Below, piece after piece: positions 1 through 6,761 of a stretch of 13,392 nt of DNA. Below the pieces are notes generated by a model. It was given only the letters and a program-made list of their open reading frames with translations. It did not search any database and was not told where the DNA came from. Location: the NCBI GenBank assembly GCA_017631725.1, contig JAGBSS010000221.1, forward strand, positions 1-13,392. Reading direction: 5' to 3'. The first letter of the stretch is position 1. Each line of letters opens with the position of its first letter. This DNA is from Clostridia bacterium (GTDB lineage: Bacteria; Bacillota; Clostridia; Christensenellales; Borkfalkiaceae). Both the position numbers and the translations under genes were made by a program.

Positions 1-588
1 TTAACATACGCAACAATTAAATGTACTGGTCTTCCTGTAAACCAAGTTATTGGTACCGGCACACTTTTAGATTCTAACAGATTAACCGAAGCAGTTGCTT
101 CTTACTGCAAAGTAGATGCTTATGCTGTTAACTCTTACGTTTTAGGTGAACACGGCGATGCTTGTATGGTTCCTTGGAGCCTTTGCACCATCGGTGGTAT
201 GCCTGTAGAAAACTACTGCAAAGACGTTATGGGTGTTAACGCAGAAGAACTTGAAAAAGAATTTGCAGACATTTATGAAGGTATGGTTAAATCTGGTTCT
301 AAAGTTATTGCAGCAAAAGGCGCAACATTCTACGCAATTGCAGCATCAACTTGCAAACTTGTAAAAGCAATATTCTCTAATACCGATACTTTATTACCAT
401 TATCTACCGTTTTAAACGGCGAATACGGTGCAAACGATATTTGTATGGGTGTTCCTTGCATAGTTAATGCATCTGGCTTTAAAAAGATTGTAAACCTTGC
501 TCTTACCGATAAGGAAAAGGCTCTTTTACAAGAAAAGGTAGATTCTTTAACTGCTACGTTTAGAACACTTGGCATGGAAAAGAAATAA
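1..588 (+). CDS. ldh: L-lactate dehydrogenase, C-terminal part (5' end outside window)
   Basis: The frame is open from base 1 to TAA at 586-588, directly followed by a second TAA, giving 195 visible residues. This is the catalytic and C-terminal part of an NAD-dependent L-lactate dehydrogenase, which interconverts pyruvate and L-lactate in the cytoplasm and reoxidises NADH in fermentation. The family signature GTGTLLDSNR places the catalytic Asp at visible residue 24 and the substrate-carboxylate Arg at 27. GEHGD places the proton-relay His at visible residue 51. KGATFYAIA carries the Thr typical of LDH at the position that helps separate LDH from malate dehydrogenase. The Gln/Arg specificity residue of the active-site loop lies upstream of the window, so a malate dehydrogenase is not fully excluded. 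The C-terminus looks complete. A riboswitch begins about 4 nt after the stop, so this gene may be co-transcribed with the transporter that follows. Confidence 0.9.
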   Translation, partial: LTYATIKCTGLPVNQVIGTGTLLDSNRLTEAVASYCKVDAYAVNSYVLGEHGDACMVPWSLCTIGGMPVENYCKDVMGVNAEELEKEFADIYEGMVKSGSKVIAAKGATFYAIAASTCKLVKAIFSNTDTLLPLSTVLNGEYGANDICMGVPCIVNASGFKKIVNLALTDKEKALLQEKVDSLTATFRTLGMEKK

Positions 589-591
589 TAA

Positions 592-697
592 AGTAAAAGG
601 GAGTAGTTGGCGCAAATTAACTTTTGCGTGCGGTTGTCGTCAAGTCGGCTTTGCCCGGCAACCGAAAACTTTTGTTTCAGCAAGACTTTTACCGCTT
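592..697 (+). promoter_or_regulatory. yybP-ykoY (Mn2+-sensing) riboswitch
   Basis: The segment carries the conserved landmarks of the yybP-ykoY family: GGGAGTAG at 599-606 (loop L1), GTCGTCAA at 636-643, CCGGC at 655-659, and CAGCAAGAC at 678-686 (loop L3 region). Helices that can be drawn are P1, GTAAAAG 593-599 with CTTTTAC 686-692 (7 bp); a hairpin CGCAAA 611-616 with TTTGCG 623-628; and CGGTTG 631-636 with CAACCG 659-664. In characterised members Mn2+ bridges L1 and L3 and stabilises P1. Here the 3' strand of P1 lies inside the 5' strand of a terminator hairpin (682-695), so ligand binding should block termination and turn the downstream transporter on. No convincing promoter is visible between the last ldh codons and this element. 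The identification rests on remembered consensus, not on a covariance search. Confidence 0.88.
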
Positions 698-721
698 TAA
701 TGCGGTAGAAGTCTTTTTTTT
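682..721 (+). terminator. Riboswitch-controlled intrinsic terminator
   Basis: AAGACTTTTACCGC (682-695) pairs with GCGGTAGAAGTCTT (702-715) over 14 bp with one G-U pair and a 6-nt loop, followed by an eight-T run (714-721). Its 5' strand overlaps the 3' strand of riboswitch helix P1, so P1 and the terminator exclude each other. The ribosome binding site AGGAG of the next gene starts immediately after the T run. Confidence 0.92.
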
Positions 722-730
722 AGGAGTTGT

Positions 731-2029
731 ATGAAGTATTTTATTATTGCATTATTTGCTATAACTTTTGCGCTTATTATTGCAATGCCAAAGCGTAAAA
801 CTTTAACCACCGGCATAACTGCATTAGTTGCCGTTGTCGCTTGTTTAATTTCTGGGGTGACAAACTTTAAAGAGTTAGTGTATTCTATAGATTTTAACGT
901 TGTCCTAATGCTTACGGGCATTATGGTGACCGTGTATTTATTTACCGATTCGCTAATGCCAAATAAAATAGCGGACAAACTCATTTCCAAAATGCCAAAT
1001 TCTTTGTCTGCAATAATTTTATTGGTTGCGTTAAGCGGTATTGTTTCCGCCCTTATAGATAACGTTGCAACTGTTTTAATGCTTGCGCCAATTGGTTTAG
1101 CAGTTTCTAAAAAAATAAACGTTTCACCAATACCCGTTATTATCGGTATTGCAGTTTCATCTAACTTGCAAGGTGCTGCAACTTTAGTTGGTGATACAAC
1201 CTCTGTTATGCTTGGCTCTTTTGCCGATATGAGTTTTTTAGAGTTCTTTATTTTAGACGGAAAACTTTCTATATTTTGGGCAGTAGAACTTGGCGCACTT
1301 TTAACTATTCCTGTTATAGCAATTATTTTTAGAAAAGAAAACAAAAAACTTTCTTTACAATTAGAAAACGTTAAAACTAAAAGTCTTTACCCATCTGTTT
1401 TGCTTATAGTAAACATTGCACTTTTAGTTTCGGCATCTTTTATTCCGTATAAACTTGTTGTTTTCGGACAAGACATAACAAACGGCTTTATATGTGCAGT
1501 TATTGCAATTATTGGTTTAATAATTTTTATACTTAAAAAATCGGGCAAACCACTTACGGCACTTAAAAACGCAATAGACTATCAAACGGTATTGTTTTTA
1601 GTATTCTTGTTTATTTTAGTTGGCACGGTAGAGCAAGTTGGGGTTATTAAAGATATAAGCAATTTCTTTGCAAGTCTTGGCAATAAGAGTGTGTTCTTGT
1701 TATATACAGTTATAGTATTTGGTTCGGTAATAATTTCTGCGTTTATAGATAATATCCCATACGTTGCAACAATGCTACCCGTAATAAGTACTTTGGCGGC
1801 GTCTATGCCAACCGTTTCGCCATATTTACTTTACTTTGGGCTTTTATGCGGTGCAACTTTAGGTGGGAATATAACCCCTGTTGGCGCATCTGCAAACGTT
1901 GTTGGTATTGGTGTTTTAAATAAAGAAGGCTACACGGTTAGAAATAAAGACTTTTTCAAAATTGGTTTGCCGTTTACCTTGGTTGCGGTGCTTTCAGCAT
2001 ATCTTTTAGTGTGGATTATTTGGGCGTAA
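731..2029 (+). CDS. ArsB/NhaD-type (IT superfamily) permease, candidate Mn2+-responsive transporter
   Basis: This 432-residue, very hydrophobic protein has about ten to twelve predicted membrane segments. It shows the two-fold repeat typical of ArsB/NhaD/SLC13-like ion transporters. Each half carries an Asp-Asn pair in a re-entrant-type segment: ALIDNVAT (D110, N111) and AFIDNIPYVAT (D340, N341). The C-terminal half has GATLGGNITPVGASANVV, the conserved glycine-rich segment of the family. Members move arsenite, Na+ in exchange for H+, or carboxylates; the substrate cannot be read from the sequence. The ATG at 731 follows AGGAG at 722-726. The preceding manganese-type riboswitch suggests the gene is turned on by excess Mn2+, so export of Mn2+ or a compensating ion flux is the leading inference. 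Characterised genes under this riboswitch are usually MntP, TerC, UPF0016 or P-type ATPase families, so this pairing is unusual. No clear terminator follows the stop codon. Confidence 0.85.
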   Translation: MKYFIIALFAITFALIIAMPKRKTLTTGITALVAVVACLISGVTNFKELVYSIDFNVVLMLTGIMVTVYLFTDSLMPNKIADKLISKMPNSLSAIILLVALSGIVSALIDNVATVLMLAPIGLAVSKKINVSPIPVIIGIAVSSNLQGAATLVGDTTSVMLGSFADMSFLEFFILDGKLSIFWAVELGALLTIPVIAIIFRKENKKLSLQLENVKTKSLYPSVLLIVNIALLVSASFIPYKLVVFGQDITNGFICAVIAIIGLIIFILKKSGKPLTALKNAIDYQTVLFLVFLFILVGTVEQVGVIKDISNFFASLGNKSVFLLYTVIVFGSVIISAFIDNIPYVATMLPVISTLAASMPTVSPYLLYFGLLCGATLGGNITPVGASANVVGIGVLNKEGYTVRNKDFFKIGLPFTLVAVLSAYLLVWIIWA

Positions 2030-2064
2030 AAAGGGATAAACTTTAAAAAGGTTGTAAAAAATAC

Positions 2065-2093
2065 TTGACACTAAATTTTTTTGGTGTTAGAAT
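2065..2093 (+). promoter_or_regulatory. Sigma-70-type promoter of the T-box transcript
   Basis: TTGACA at 2065-2070, a 17-bp spacer, and TAGAAT at 2088-2093 preceded by an extended -10 TG (2085-2086). This would start transcription near 2100, just upstream of the T-box stem I. The perfect -35 and ideal spacing make it the clearest promoter in the window. Confidence 0.85.
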
Positions 2094-2111
2094 TGTGGCA
2101 TAATAAATGTA

Positions 2112-2373
2112 AAAGCTACGACGAAGACGGAGTCTGTTAGGCGTTTTAAAGAGAGTCGGGGGTGGTGGAATCCCGATAAAAAGAGACAGAAGATCCCATC
2201 ACTTCCGAGCTGGAAATCTGAAAGTGCAAACAAGTAGGCTTTTCCCGTGATTGCTGCGTTAATGTATAGGAGTTGATAGACTCTGAAGGTGGTAGAATTT
2301 CTACAATTTGAGTGGTACCGCGAGTATAGTAAACATACCCGTCTCAAAGTTGAAAACTTGAGGCGGGTTTTTT
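2112..2373 (+). promoter_or_regulatory. T-box leader, isoleucine (ATC) specifier
   Basis: A T-box RNA senses uncharged tRNA and permits readthrough. Stem I shows the AG bulge (GAGAG, 2151-2155), an apical hairpin TCGGG/CCCGA (2156-2160 with 2172-2176) enclosing GGTGGTGGAAT, and the lower GAGC (2207-2210). The specifier-loop helix TCTGT/ACAGA (2133-2137 with 2186-2190) is followed by GAAGATCCCATCA. Both possible registers, 2193-2195 and 2198-2200, read ATC, an Ile codon. GCGTTAA (2256-2262) is the conserved stretch before the antiterminator. The T-box proper is TGGTACCGCG (2313-2322), and T2316 would pair with discriminator A, as expected for tRNA-Ile. The antiterminator helix A1 is TTTGAG 2307-2312 with CTCAAA 2343-2348; A2 is GCG 2320-2322 with CGT 2340-2342, extended by GTAT/ATAC. 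Low Ile-tRNA charging should switch on the gene at 2512. Confidence 0.95.
2338..2373 (+). terminator. T-box intrinsic terminator
   Basis: CCCGTCTCAA (2338-2347) pairs with TTGAGGCGGG (2358-2367) over 10 bp with one G-U pair, and six Ts follow (2368-2373). The 5' strand is the same CTCAAA/CGT segment that the antiterminator uses, so the two folds are mutually exclusive. Confidence 0.95.
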
Positions 2374-2511
2374 ATTGGTTATAAACGGCGCTAAAACTCG
2401 TTTACTGCCAAAAGCAAAAAACTTCGATGACCAAAAAGGTCAAACAAATTTATTTTGAAAAAGGCAAAAAGCCAAAATTATAAAAAATTTTTTTAAAGGA
2501 GGTTAATAACC
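2374..2511 (+). other. A-rich leader between T-box terminator and start codon
   Basis: This 138-nt untranslated stretch is A-rich and holds two small hairpins with A5 loops, GACC/GGTC (2429-2441) and GGC/GCC (2463-2473). It ends in a near-perfect ribosome binding site AAAGGAGG at 2495-2502, 9 nt before the ATG. No promoter or further RNA family is recognised. Two short reading frames occur here but lack support as genes. Confidence 0.5.
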
Positions 2512-4779
2512 ATGAACACATTCAACACTTTAAGTCAGTTATCGGAGATTGCAACACGAATTAAGGAGTTGCGTGAAATTATTGGTCTCTCCGTAAAAGA
2601 AATGGCTGAAAAAACCGACGTAGATGAAAAAACTTATCTATCTTACGAAAGTGGTACGGTAGATATTCCGTTTTCGTTTATTCACAAATGCGCACTAGCA
2701 TTTAAAGTAGAAATGTCTGATCTTTTAGAAGGCAGTTCTGCTAAACTTTCAACTTACACGGTGACAAGAAAGGGCAAGGGGCAAGAAACTGCTAAAGAAG
2801 ACGGCATTGATATTGCTAACTTAGCACCTAAATTTAAAGATAAACTTGCAGAACCATATTACGTTAAATACGAATATTCTAAAAGCCAACAAAACAAACC
2901 AATTCATTTAACTACTCATAGCGGGCAGGAATTCGACCTTGTTTTAAGTGGTAAATTAAAAGTTCAAGTTGGCGATCACGTAGAAGTTTTAGAAGAAGGG
3001 GATAGCATTTATTATAATTCTTCCGTTCCACATGGTATGATAGCAGTAGATGGTAAAGACTGTGTGTTCTGTGCTGTCGTTATGTCTGGCGACAATTCTA
3101 ACGAAACGGTTGTTAGAAAAAGCGTTATGGCGGCAAAGAAAAGCGAAAGTTTAGTGTGCGAAAGGTTTTTAAACGTTAAAGAAACCCCTGATGGAAGATT
3201 AGAAAGCATAGATTTTAAAAATACCGACACCTTTAACTTTGGTTTTGATATAGTAGACGGCATTGCAGAACGATATCCTGATAAACTTGCAATGTTGCAT
3301 CTTGATAAGAATAAAAATGAACGCCGTTTTACATTTAAAGATATTAAACGTGCATCTAACCAAGTGGCAAACTATTTCACCTCACTTGGAATTAAACGTG
3401 GCGACAAGGTTATGCTTGTTTTAAAACGCCATTATCAATTCTGGTTTTGTATGGTTGCTCTTCATAAACTTGGTGCTGTTGCAATTCCTGCGACCAATCA
3501 ATTAAAAGAACACGACTTTGAGTATAGATATAATTCTGCAGGGGTAAAGGCTATAGTTTGCACGGCAGATGGGGACACCTATCAATATGCGGAAAGTGCG
3601 GCTAAAAAATGCCCACAAGTAGAAAAATTGATAATGGTTGGCGGTGCTAAAGAAGGTTGGTTAGACTTTGATAAGGAATACGGACTTTTCTCTGAAAAAT
3701 ACGACCGCCCAGAAGACTGCTCTTCTGGAGATGACCTTGCGCTTATGTTCTTTACTTCGGGAACAACGGGCAATCCAAAAATGGCTGCACATAAACACAC
3801 CTATGCTTTAGGACATTACGTAACTGCTAAATATTGGCATTGTTGCGAGCGTGATGGTTTACACCTTACCATATCGGACACCGGTTGGGGTAAATCGCTT
3901 TGGGGTAAGTTATACGGACAATGGCTTTGCGAAGGCGCAGTTTTTGTTTACGACTTTGACAAGTTCGATGAAAACGACTTGTTGCCAATGTTTGCAAACT
4001 ATGGCATAACAACGTTCTGTGCTCCACCAACAATGTTACGTATGCTCATTCGTGGTGACCTTTCTAAATTTGACCTATCTTCTATACATCATATGACAAC
4101 GGCAGGCGAAGCGCTTAACCCAGAAGTATTTAATCAATTTAAGGCTGCAACCGGTTTGGAAATTATGGAAGGCTTTGGTCAAACGGAAACCACTTTGGCT
4201 ATTGCTAATCTTTGCGGAACTACACCAAAAATAGGTGCAATGGGTAAAGCAAATCCACAATACGACGTAGACGTTGTAGATGCAGAGGGAAAATCTCTTC
4301 CTGCAGGTGAAGTTGGTGAAATAGTAATTCACACAGACAAAAAAGTTCCTTGTGGCTTGTTTAGGGAATATTATCGCGACCAAGAAAAGACCAACGATGC
4401 TTGGCACGATGGTTTATATCACACGGGCGATACCGCATGGAGAGATGAAGACGGATATTTCTGGTACGTTGGCAGGGTTGATGACGTTATTAAGTCTTCT
4501 GGCTACAGAATTGGGCCTTTTGAAATTGAATCGGTTATAATGGAACTTCCTTACGTTTTAGAGTGTGGTGTTTCTGCCGTTCCAGATGAAGTTAGGGGAC
4601 AAGTTGTTAAAGCGAGCATAGTTTTAACCAAGGGTACAGAGCCAACGGAAGAATTGAAGAAAGAAATTCAAAAATACGTTAAAGACCATACTGCACCATA
4701 CAAATACCCAAGGGTGGTTGTATTCCGTGATGAATTGCCAAAAACCATAAGCGGTAAAATTCAAAGAAATAAACTTTAA
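2512..4779 (+). CDS. HTH-cupin-acyl-CoA synthetase fusion (AMP-forming)
   Basis: A single uninterrupted 755-residue frame with three parts. Residues about 15-75 are an XRE-type helix-turn-helix (IKELREIIGLSVKEMAEKTD, then a second helical half). Residues about 110-195 are a small cupin barrel with H136, E140 and H174 in the two motifs. Residues about 210-755 are a complete AMP-forming acyl-CoA synthetase resembling the medium-chain/acetyl type. Its landmarks are the P-loop TSGTTGNPK (415-423), GFGQTETT (554-561), HTGD with ribose-binding D640, GRVDD (654-658), and the catalytic lysine K749 in SGKIQR near the C-terminus. It should activate a carboxylic acid with ATP and CoA; the acid is unknown. 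About 200 extra N-terminal residues compared with normal synthetases suggest a built-in regulator or DNA-binding function. The isoleucine T-box upstream predicts induction on Ile starvation, which would fit a role in supplying an acyl-CoA precursor for isoleucine. Translation starts from AAAGGAGG (2495-2502). Confidence 0.93.
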   Translation: MNTFNTLSQLSEIATRIKELREIIGLSVKEMAEKTDVDEKTYLSYESGTVDIPFSFIHKCALAFKVEMSDLLEGSSAKLSTYTVTRKGKGQETAKEDGIDIANLAPKFKDKLAEPYYVKYEYSKSQQNKPIHLTTHSGQEFDLVLSGKLKVQVGDHVEVLEEGDSIYYNSSVPHGMIAVDGKDCVFCAVVMSGDNSNETVVRKSVMAAKKSESLVCERFLNVKETPDGRLESIDFKNTDTFNFGFDIVDGIAERYPDKLAMLHLDKNKNERRFTFKDIKRASNQVANYFTSLGIKRGDKVMLVLKRHYQFWFCMVALHKLGAVAIPATNQLKEHDFEYRYNSAGVKAIVCTADGDTYQYAESAAKKCPQVEKLIMVGGAKEGWLDFDKEYGLFSEKYDRPEDCSSGDDLALMFFTSGTTGNPKMAAHKHTYALGHYVTAKYWHCCERDGLHLTISDTGWGKSLWGKLYGQWLCEGAVFVYDFDKFDENDLLPMFANYGITTFCAPPTMLRMLIRGDLSKFDLSSIHHMTTAGEALNPEVFNQFKAATGLEIMEGFGQTETTLAIANLCGTTPKIGAMGKANPQYDVDVVDAEGKSLPAGEVGEIVIHTDKKVPCGLFREYYRDQEKTNDAWHDGLYHTGDTAWRDEDGYFWYVGRVDDVIKSSGYRIGPFEIESVIMELPYVLECGVSAVPDEVRGQVVKASIVLTKGTEPTEELKKEIQKYVKDHTAPYKYPRVVVFRDELPKTISGKIQRNKL

Positions 4780-4803
4780 TATAAAAAAACTTTTGTTACC
4801 AAT

Positions 4804-4830
4804 ATGCCTAATAATATAGGCGCATTTTTT
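4804..4830 (+). terminator. Weak terminator after the acyl-CoA synthetase gene
   Basis: ATGCCTA (4804-4810) pairs with TAGG..CAT (4817-4825) with a 2-nt bulge and a short loop, followed by six Ts (4825-4830). The stem is short and imperfect, but the position 25 nt after the stop codon and the T run support a terminator. Confidence 0.55.
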
Positions 4831-4832
4831 AG

Positions 4833-4958
4833 GCTTGCAAATGTTTTTCCGAACTTGGTATTAATACAACAAAGGTAAGTTATAATAAGGCGTTTAATCA
4901 GAACGGAGTTTTGGTTTTAACTGACGTTACCGAAGCGATAGTAAAAATAAAATTATAA
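4833..4958 (+). pseudogene. Possible gene remnant (start-less 41-codon frame)
   Basis: Between the TAG at 4830-4832 and TAA at 4956-4958 a frame stays open for 41 codons and reads like real protein (SELGINTTKVSYNKAF, then NGVLVLTDVTEAIVKIKL). Its codon habits match the neighbouring genes, for example GAC before GTT. It has no plausible start codon or ribosome binding site and I do not recognise the family. It could be the tail of a deleted gene, or chance. Confidence 0.25.
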
Positions 4959-4990
4959 AAAAAGGCTTTGCAAATGTTTGCAAAGCCTTT
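4957..4990 (-). terminator. Intrinsic terminator of the asd-sepF operon
   Basis: A perfect 14-bp inverted repeat, AAAGGCTTTGCAAA (4961-4974) and TTTGCAAAGCCTTT (4977-4990), lies 14 nt beyond the sepF stop. On the minus strand it is followed by a run of seven Ts (4963-4957). T-rich sequence on the other side means it may also stop plus-strand transcripts. Confidence 0.92.
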
Positions 4991-5004
4991 AAAATTTAAA
5001 TTTT

Positions 5005-5337
5005 TTAGTTTAATTCTACACCTGTTGGGGAGAACATAAACACGTTTTTTTGCATTTCGTATATTCCGCCGTTAAGTGCGTAAATTGCACCTGATAGCAT
5101 ATCTAAAACCCTTATGGCCGTTTCTGTTTTAAGTTCGGTTAAGTGAACTACTGCAGTTTTACCAAGTTTAATAGAATCTATAATTAAAGCAACGTCTTCA
5201 TAACTTTTAACTGCAAAAACGGCAACGGGACCCTTTTTAGATTCTTCTTTTTGTTCAGTAAAAGTTTCTTTAAAACTATTTCTCGTTGTACTTTCGTTTT
5301 GTTTTGGATTTTTTCCGAATAAATCGAATACTCCCAT
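5005..5337 (-). CDS. sepF: Cell division protein SepF
   Basis: 110 residues. SepF binds FtsZ and tethers it to the membrane during septum formation. The start MGVFDLFGK can form the short amphipathic membrane-binding helix expected at the N-terminus. A polar, poorly conserved linker (about residues 11-35) follows, then the SepF core from about residue 36: GPVAVFAVKSYEDVALIIDS, LSGAIYALNGGIYEMQKNVF and a C-terminal FMFSPTGVEL strand. It is shorter than the roughly 150-residue Bacillus protein because of a shorter linker. AAGGAG (5345-5350 on the minus strand) precedes the ATG and overlaps the stop of the upstream gene, so translation is probably coupled. It is the last gene of the operon, and the usual ylmE-sepF order is kept. 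Confidence 0.92.
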   Translation of the reverse strand: MGVFDLFGKNPKQNESTTRNSFKETFTEQKEESKKGPVAVFAVKSYEDVALIIDSIKLGKTAVVHLTELKTETAIRVLDMLSGAIYALNGGIYEMQKNVFMFSPTGVELN

Positions 5338-5348
5338 AATTTTTCTCC

Positions 5349-6008
5349 TTAAACCCTTTCCCCAAAAAGTGCACTTCCGGGGCGAATTGTATTACTGCCG
5401 TTTTGTATGGCTATTTTATAATCTTTACTCATTCCAACGGACAAATATTCAAAGTTTTTGCCTTGTTCGTTAAAATAATCGTAAATGGAACGCATTTTTT
5501 TGCATAGGCTTGCCAAATAATTTTGGTCTTCACTTTTAGGAAGCATTGCCATAAGCCCTTTTACTTTAATGCCTTTTAGATTAAATATAGGTAAAATTTC
5601 CTGCTTTACGTTGTCAACGGAAAAACCGCTTTTACTTAACTCGCCACCCACGTTAATTTCAATTAAAATATTTTGAACTACGTTAAGTTTTAAAGCACGC
5701 TTGTTTATTTCTTCTGCTAAATTTATACTATCTACAGATTGAATTAAACTTACCTTTCCAACTAAATATTTAACCTTGTTTGTTTGCAAATGCCCAATAA
5801 ATTGTTGCTCTGCACCAACTATATCAGAGGTTTTAAGCAAAAATTCTTGCACTCTGTTTTCTGCAACGGCGCTTATTCCTAATTTTATAGCCTTATTTAT
5901 AGTTTCAACGGGCACGGTTTTAGTTGCGGCAACAACGTTAATTTTCTCGCCGTAATTATTGCCCTTTTCTATTTCTTTTAAAAGACTTAAAACTCTTTCT
6001 TCTACCAT
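5349..6008 (-). CDS. ylmE: YggS/YlmE family PLP-binding homeostasis protein
   Basis: 219 residues, normal for the family. These proteins hold pyridoxal 5'-phosphate in an alanine-racemase-like barrel and balance the PLP supply in the cytoplasm; no clear catalytic reaction is established. The PLP lysine is K30 in VVAATKTVP. Other family marks are AENRVQEF, the FIGHLQTNKVKYL segment, SVDS, the INVGGELSKSGF stretch, LMAMLP, and the phosphate-binding end LSVGMSKDYKIAI, followed by NTIRPGSALFGER. The ATG follows the dapB stop by one base, and an AAAGG site lies inside the end of dapB. Placement directly before sepF is the common Gram-positive arrangement. Confidence 0.93.
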   Translation of the reverse strand: MVEERVLSLLKEIEKGNNYGEKINVVAATKTVPVETINKAIKLGISAVAENRVQEFLLKTSDIVGAEQQFIGHLQTNKVKYLVGKVSLIQSVDSINLAEEINKRALKLNVVQNILIEINVGGELSKSGFSVDNVKQEILPIFNLKGIKVKGLMAMLPKSEDQNYLASLCKKMRSIYDYFNEQGKNFEYLSVGMSKDYKIAIQNGSNTIRPGSALFGERV

Positions 6009-6009
6009 T

Positions 6010-6759
6010 TTAGCCTTTAATTAAATTATCCATATTATATATGCCGGCATTTTTACCACATATATAAATTGCTGCGTTTACCGCACCTATGGCAAAAACG
6101 CCACGGTCGGTTGCTTGATGGGTAAAGGTAAGAGTTTCATTTTCGCCTGCAAAAACAACTTGATGCTCGCCAACTATGTTGCCACCACGAATTGCGTGTA
6201 TACCAACTTCGTTTTTATCCCTTGCACCAACAATACCTTCTCTGCCGTAAACGTAATATTTTTCTGGCAACTCCGATTTAACAGCATCTGCAAGCATTAA
6301 AGCAGTTCCGCTGGGGGAATCTACTTTTTTATTGTGATGTTTTTCTATAATTTCAATATCAAATCCGTAAAGAGATTTAGCAACGTGTTTTACGGCACTG
6401 ATTAAAACGTTTACGCCAAGCGACATATTAAAAGAACGGAAAATGGCAATTTTACTAGATGCCTTTTCAATTTTTTCTAAATCGCTTTCTGTATAGCCCG
6501 TTGTGCATAAAACTGCGTTAACGTTGTTTTCTAAACAGAAATTTAAAAGATTATCTAAATTTTTAGGTGAAGAAAAATCTATAACAACGTCTATTTTTTC
6601 ACTTACGTTATTAAAACTATCGTAAATTTTAAAGTTGTCATTAGAAAAATCTTGTTTAATATCAACACCAGCAATGGGGGAGAGTGAAGAGTTAATTGCC
6701 GCTTCGTATACCTTTTTGCCCATTTTGCCAAGTGCGCCACTTATAAGAAGGTTTGCCAT
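6010..6759 (-). CDS. dapB: 4-hydroxy-tetrahydrodipicolinate reductase
   Basis: 249 residues, close to the usual 250-270. DapB reduces the product of DapA with NAD(P)H to tetrahydrodipicolinate in the cytoplasm, on the path to diaminopimelate and lysine. The nucleotide-binding loop is SGALGKMG near residues 7-14. The catalytic and substrate-binding signature EKHHNKKVDSPSGTA spans residues 139-153, with H141/H142 and K145. The middle segment VLCTTGY and the SFNMSLGVN stretch are also typical. The ATG is preceded by AAGGAG on the minus strand (6765-6770), and the dapA stop codon sits within this site, so the two genes are translationally coupled. Confidence 0.96.
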   Translation of the reverse strand: MANLLISGALGKMGKKVYEAAINSSLSPIAGVDIKQDFSNDNFKIYDSFNNVSEKIDVVIDFSSPKNLDNLLNFCLENNVNAVLCTTGYTESDLEKIEKASSKIAIFRSFNMSLGVNVLISAVKHVAKSLYGFDIEIIEKHHNKKVDSPSGTALMLADAVKSELPEKYYVYGREGIVGARDKNEVGIHAIRGGNIVGEHQVVFAGENETLTFTHQATDRGVFAIGAVNAAIYICGKNAGIYNMDNLIKG

Positions 6760-6761
6760 TT

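Noticed and set aside
1..588. Malate dehydrogenase instead of lactate dehydrogenase
   Set aside because: The substrate-pocket Thr in KGATFYA and overall similarity favour LDH, although the key loop residue lies outside the window.
697..1344. A 215-codon minus-strand frame opposite the transporter gene
   Set aside because: It is antisense to a well-supported membrane-protein gene; the composition follows from the opposite strand's codons, and no ribosome binding site or family match is seen.
2087..2347. An 86-codon minus-strand frame
   Set aside because: It lies wholly within the T-box RNA, whose structure explains the sequence constraints, and its translation resembles no protein.
2375..2458. 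A 27-codon frame from TTG ending in GQTNLF, resembling a sliding-clamp binding tail
   Set aside because: It has no ribosome binding site or upstream gene body, begins in the terminator T run, and is too short to support as a gene or remnant.
2427..2483. An 18-codon frame starting ATG in the leader before the acyl-CoA synthetase, a possible leader peptide
   Set aside because: It has no ribosome binding site, only one Ile codon, and the T-box already explains regulation. The A-rich composition makes such a frame likely by chance.
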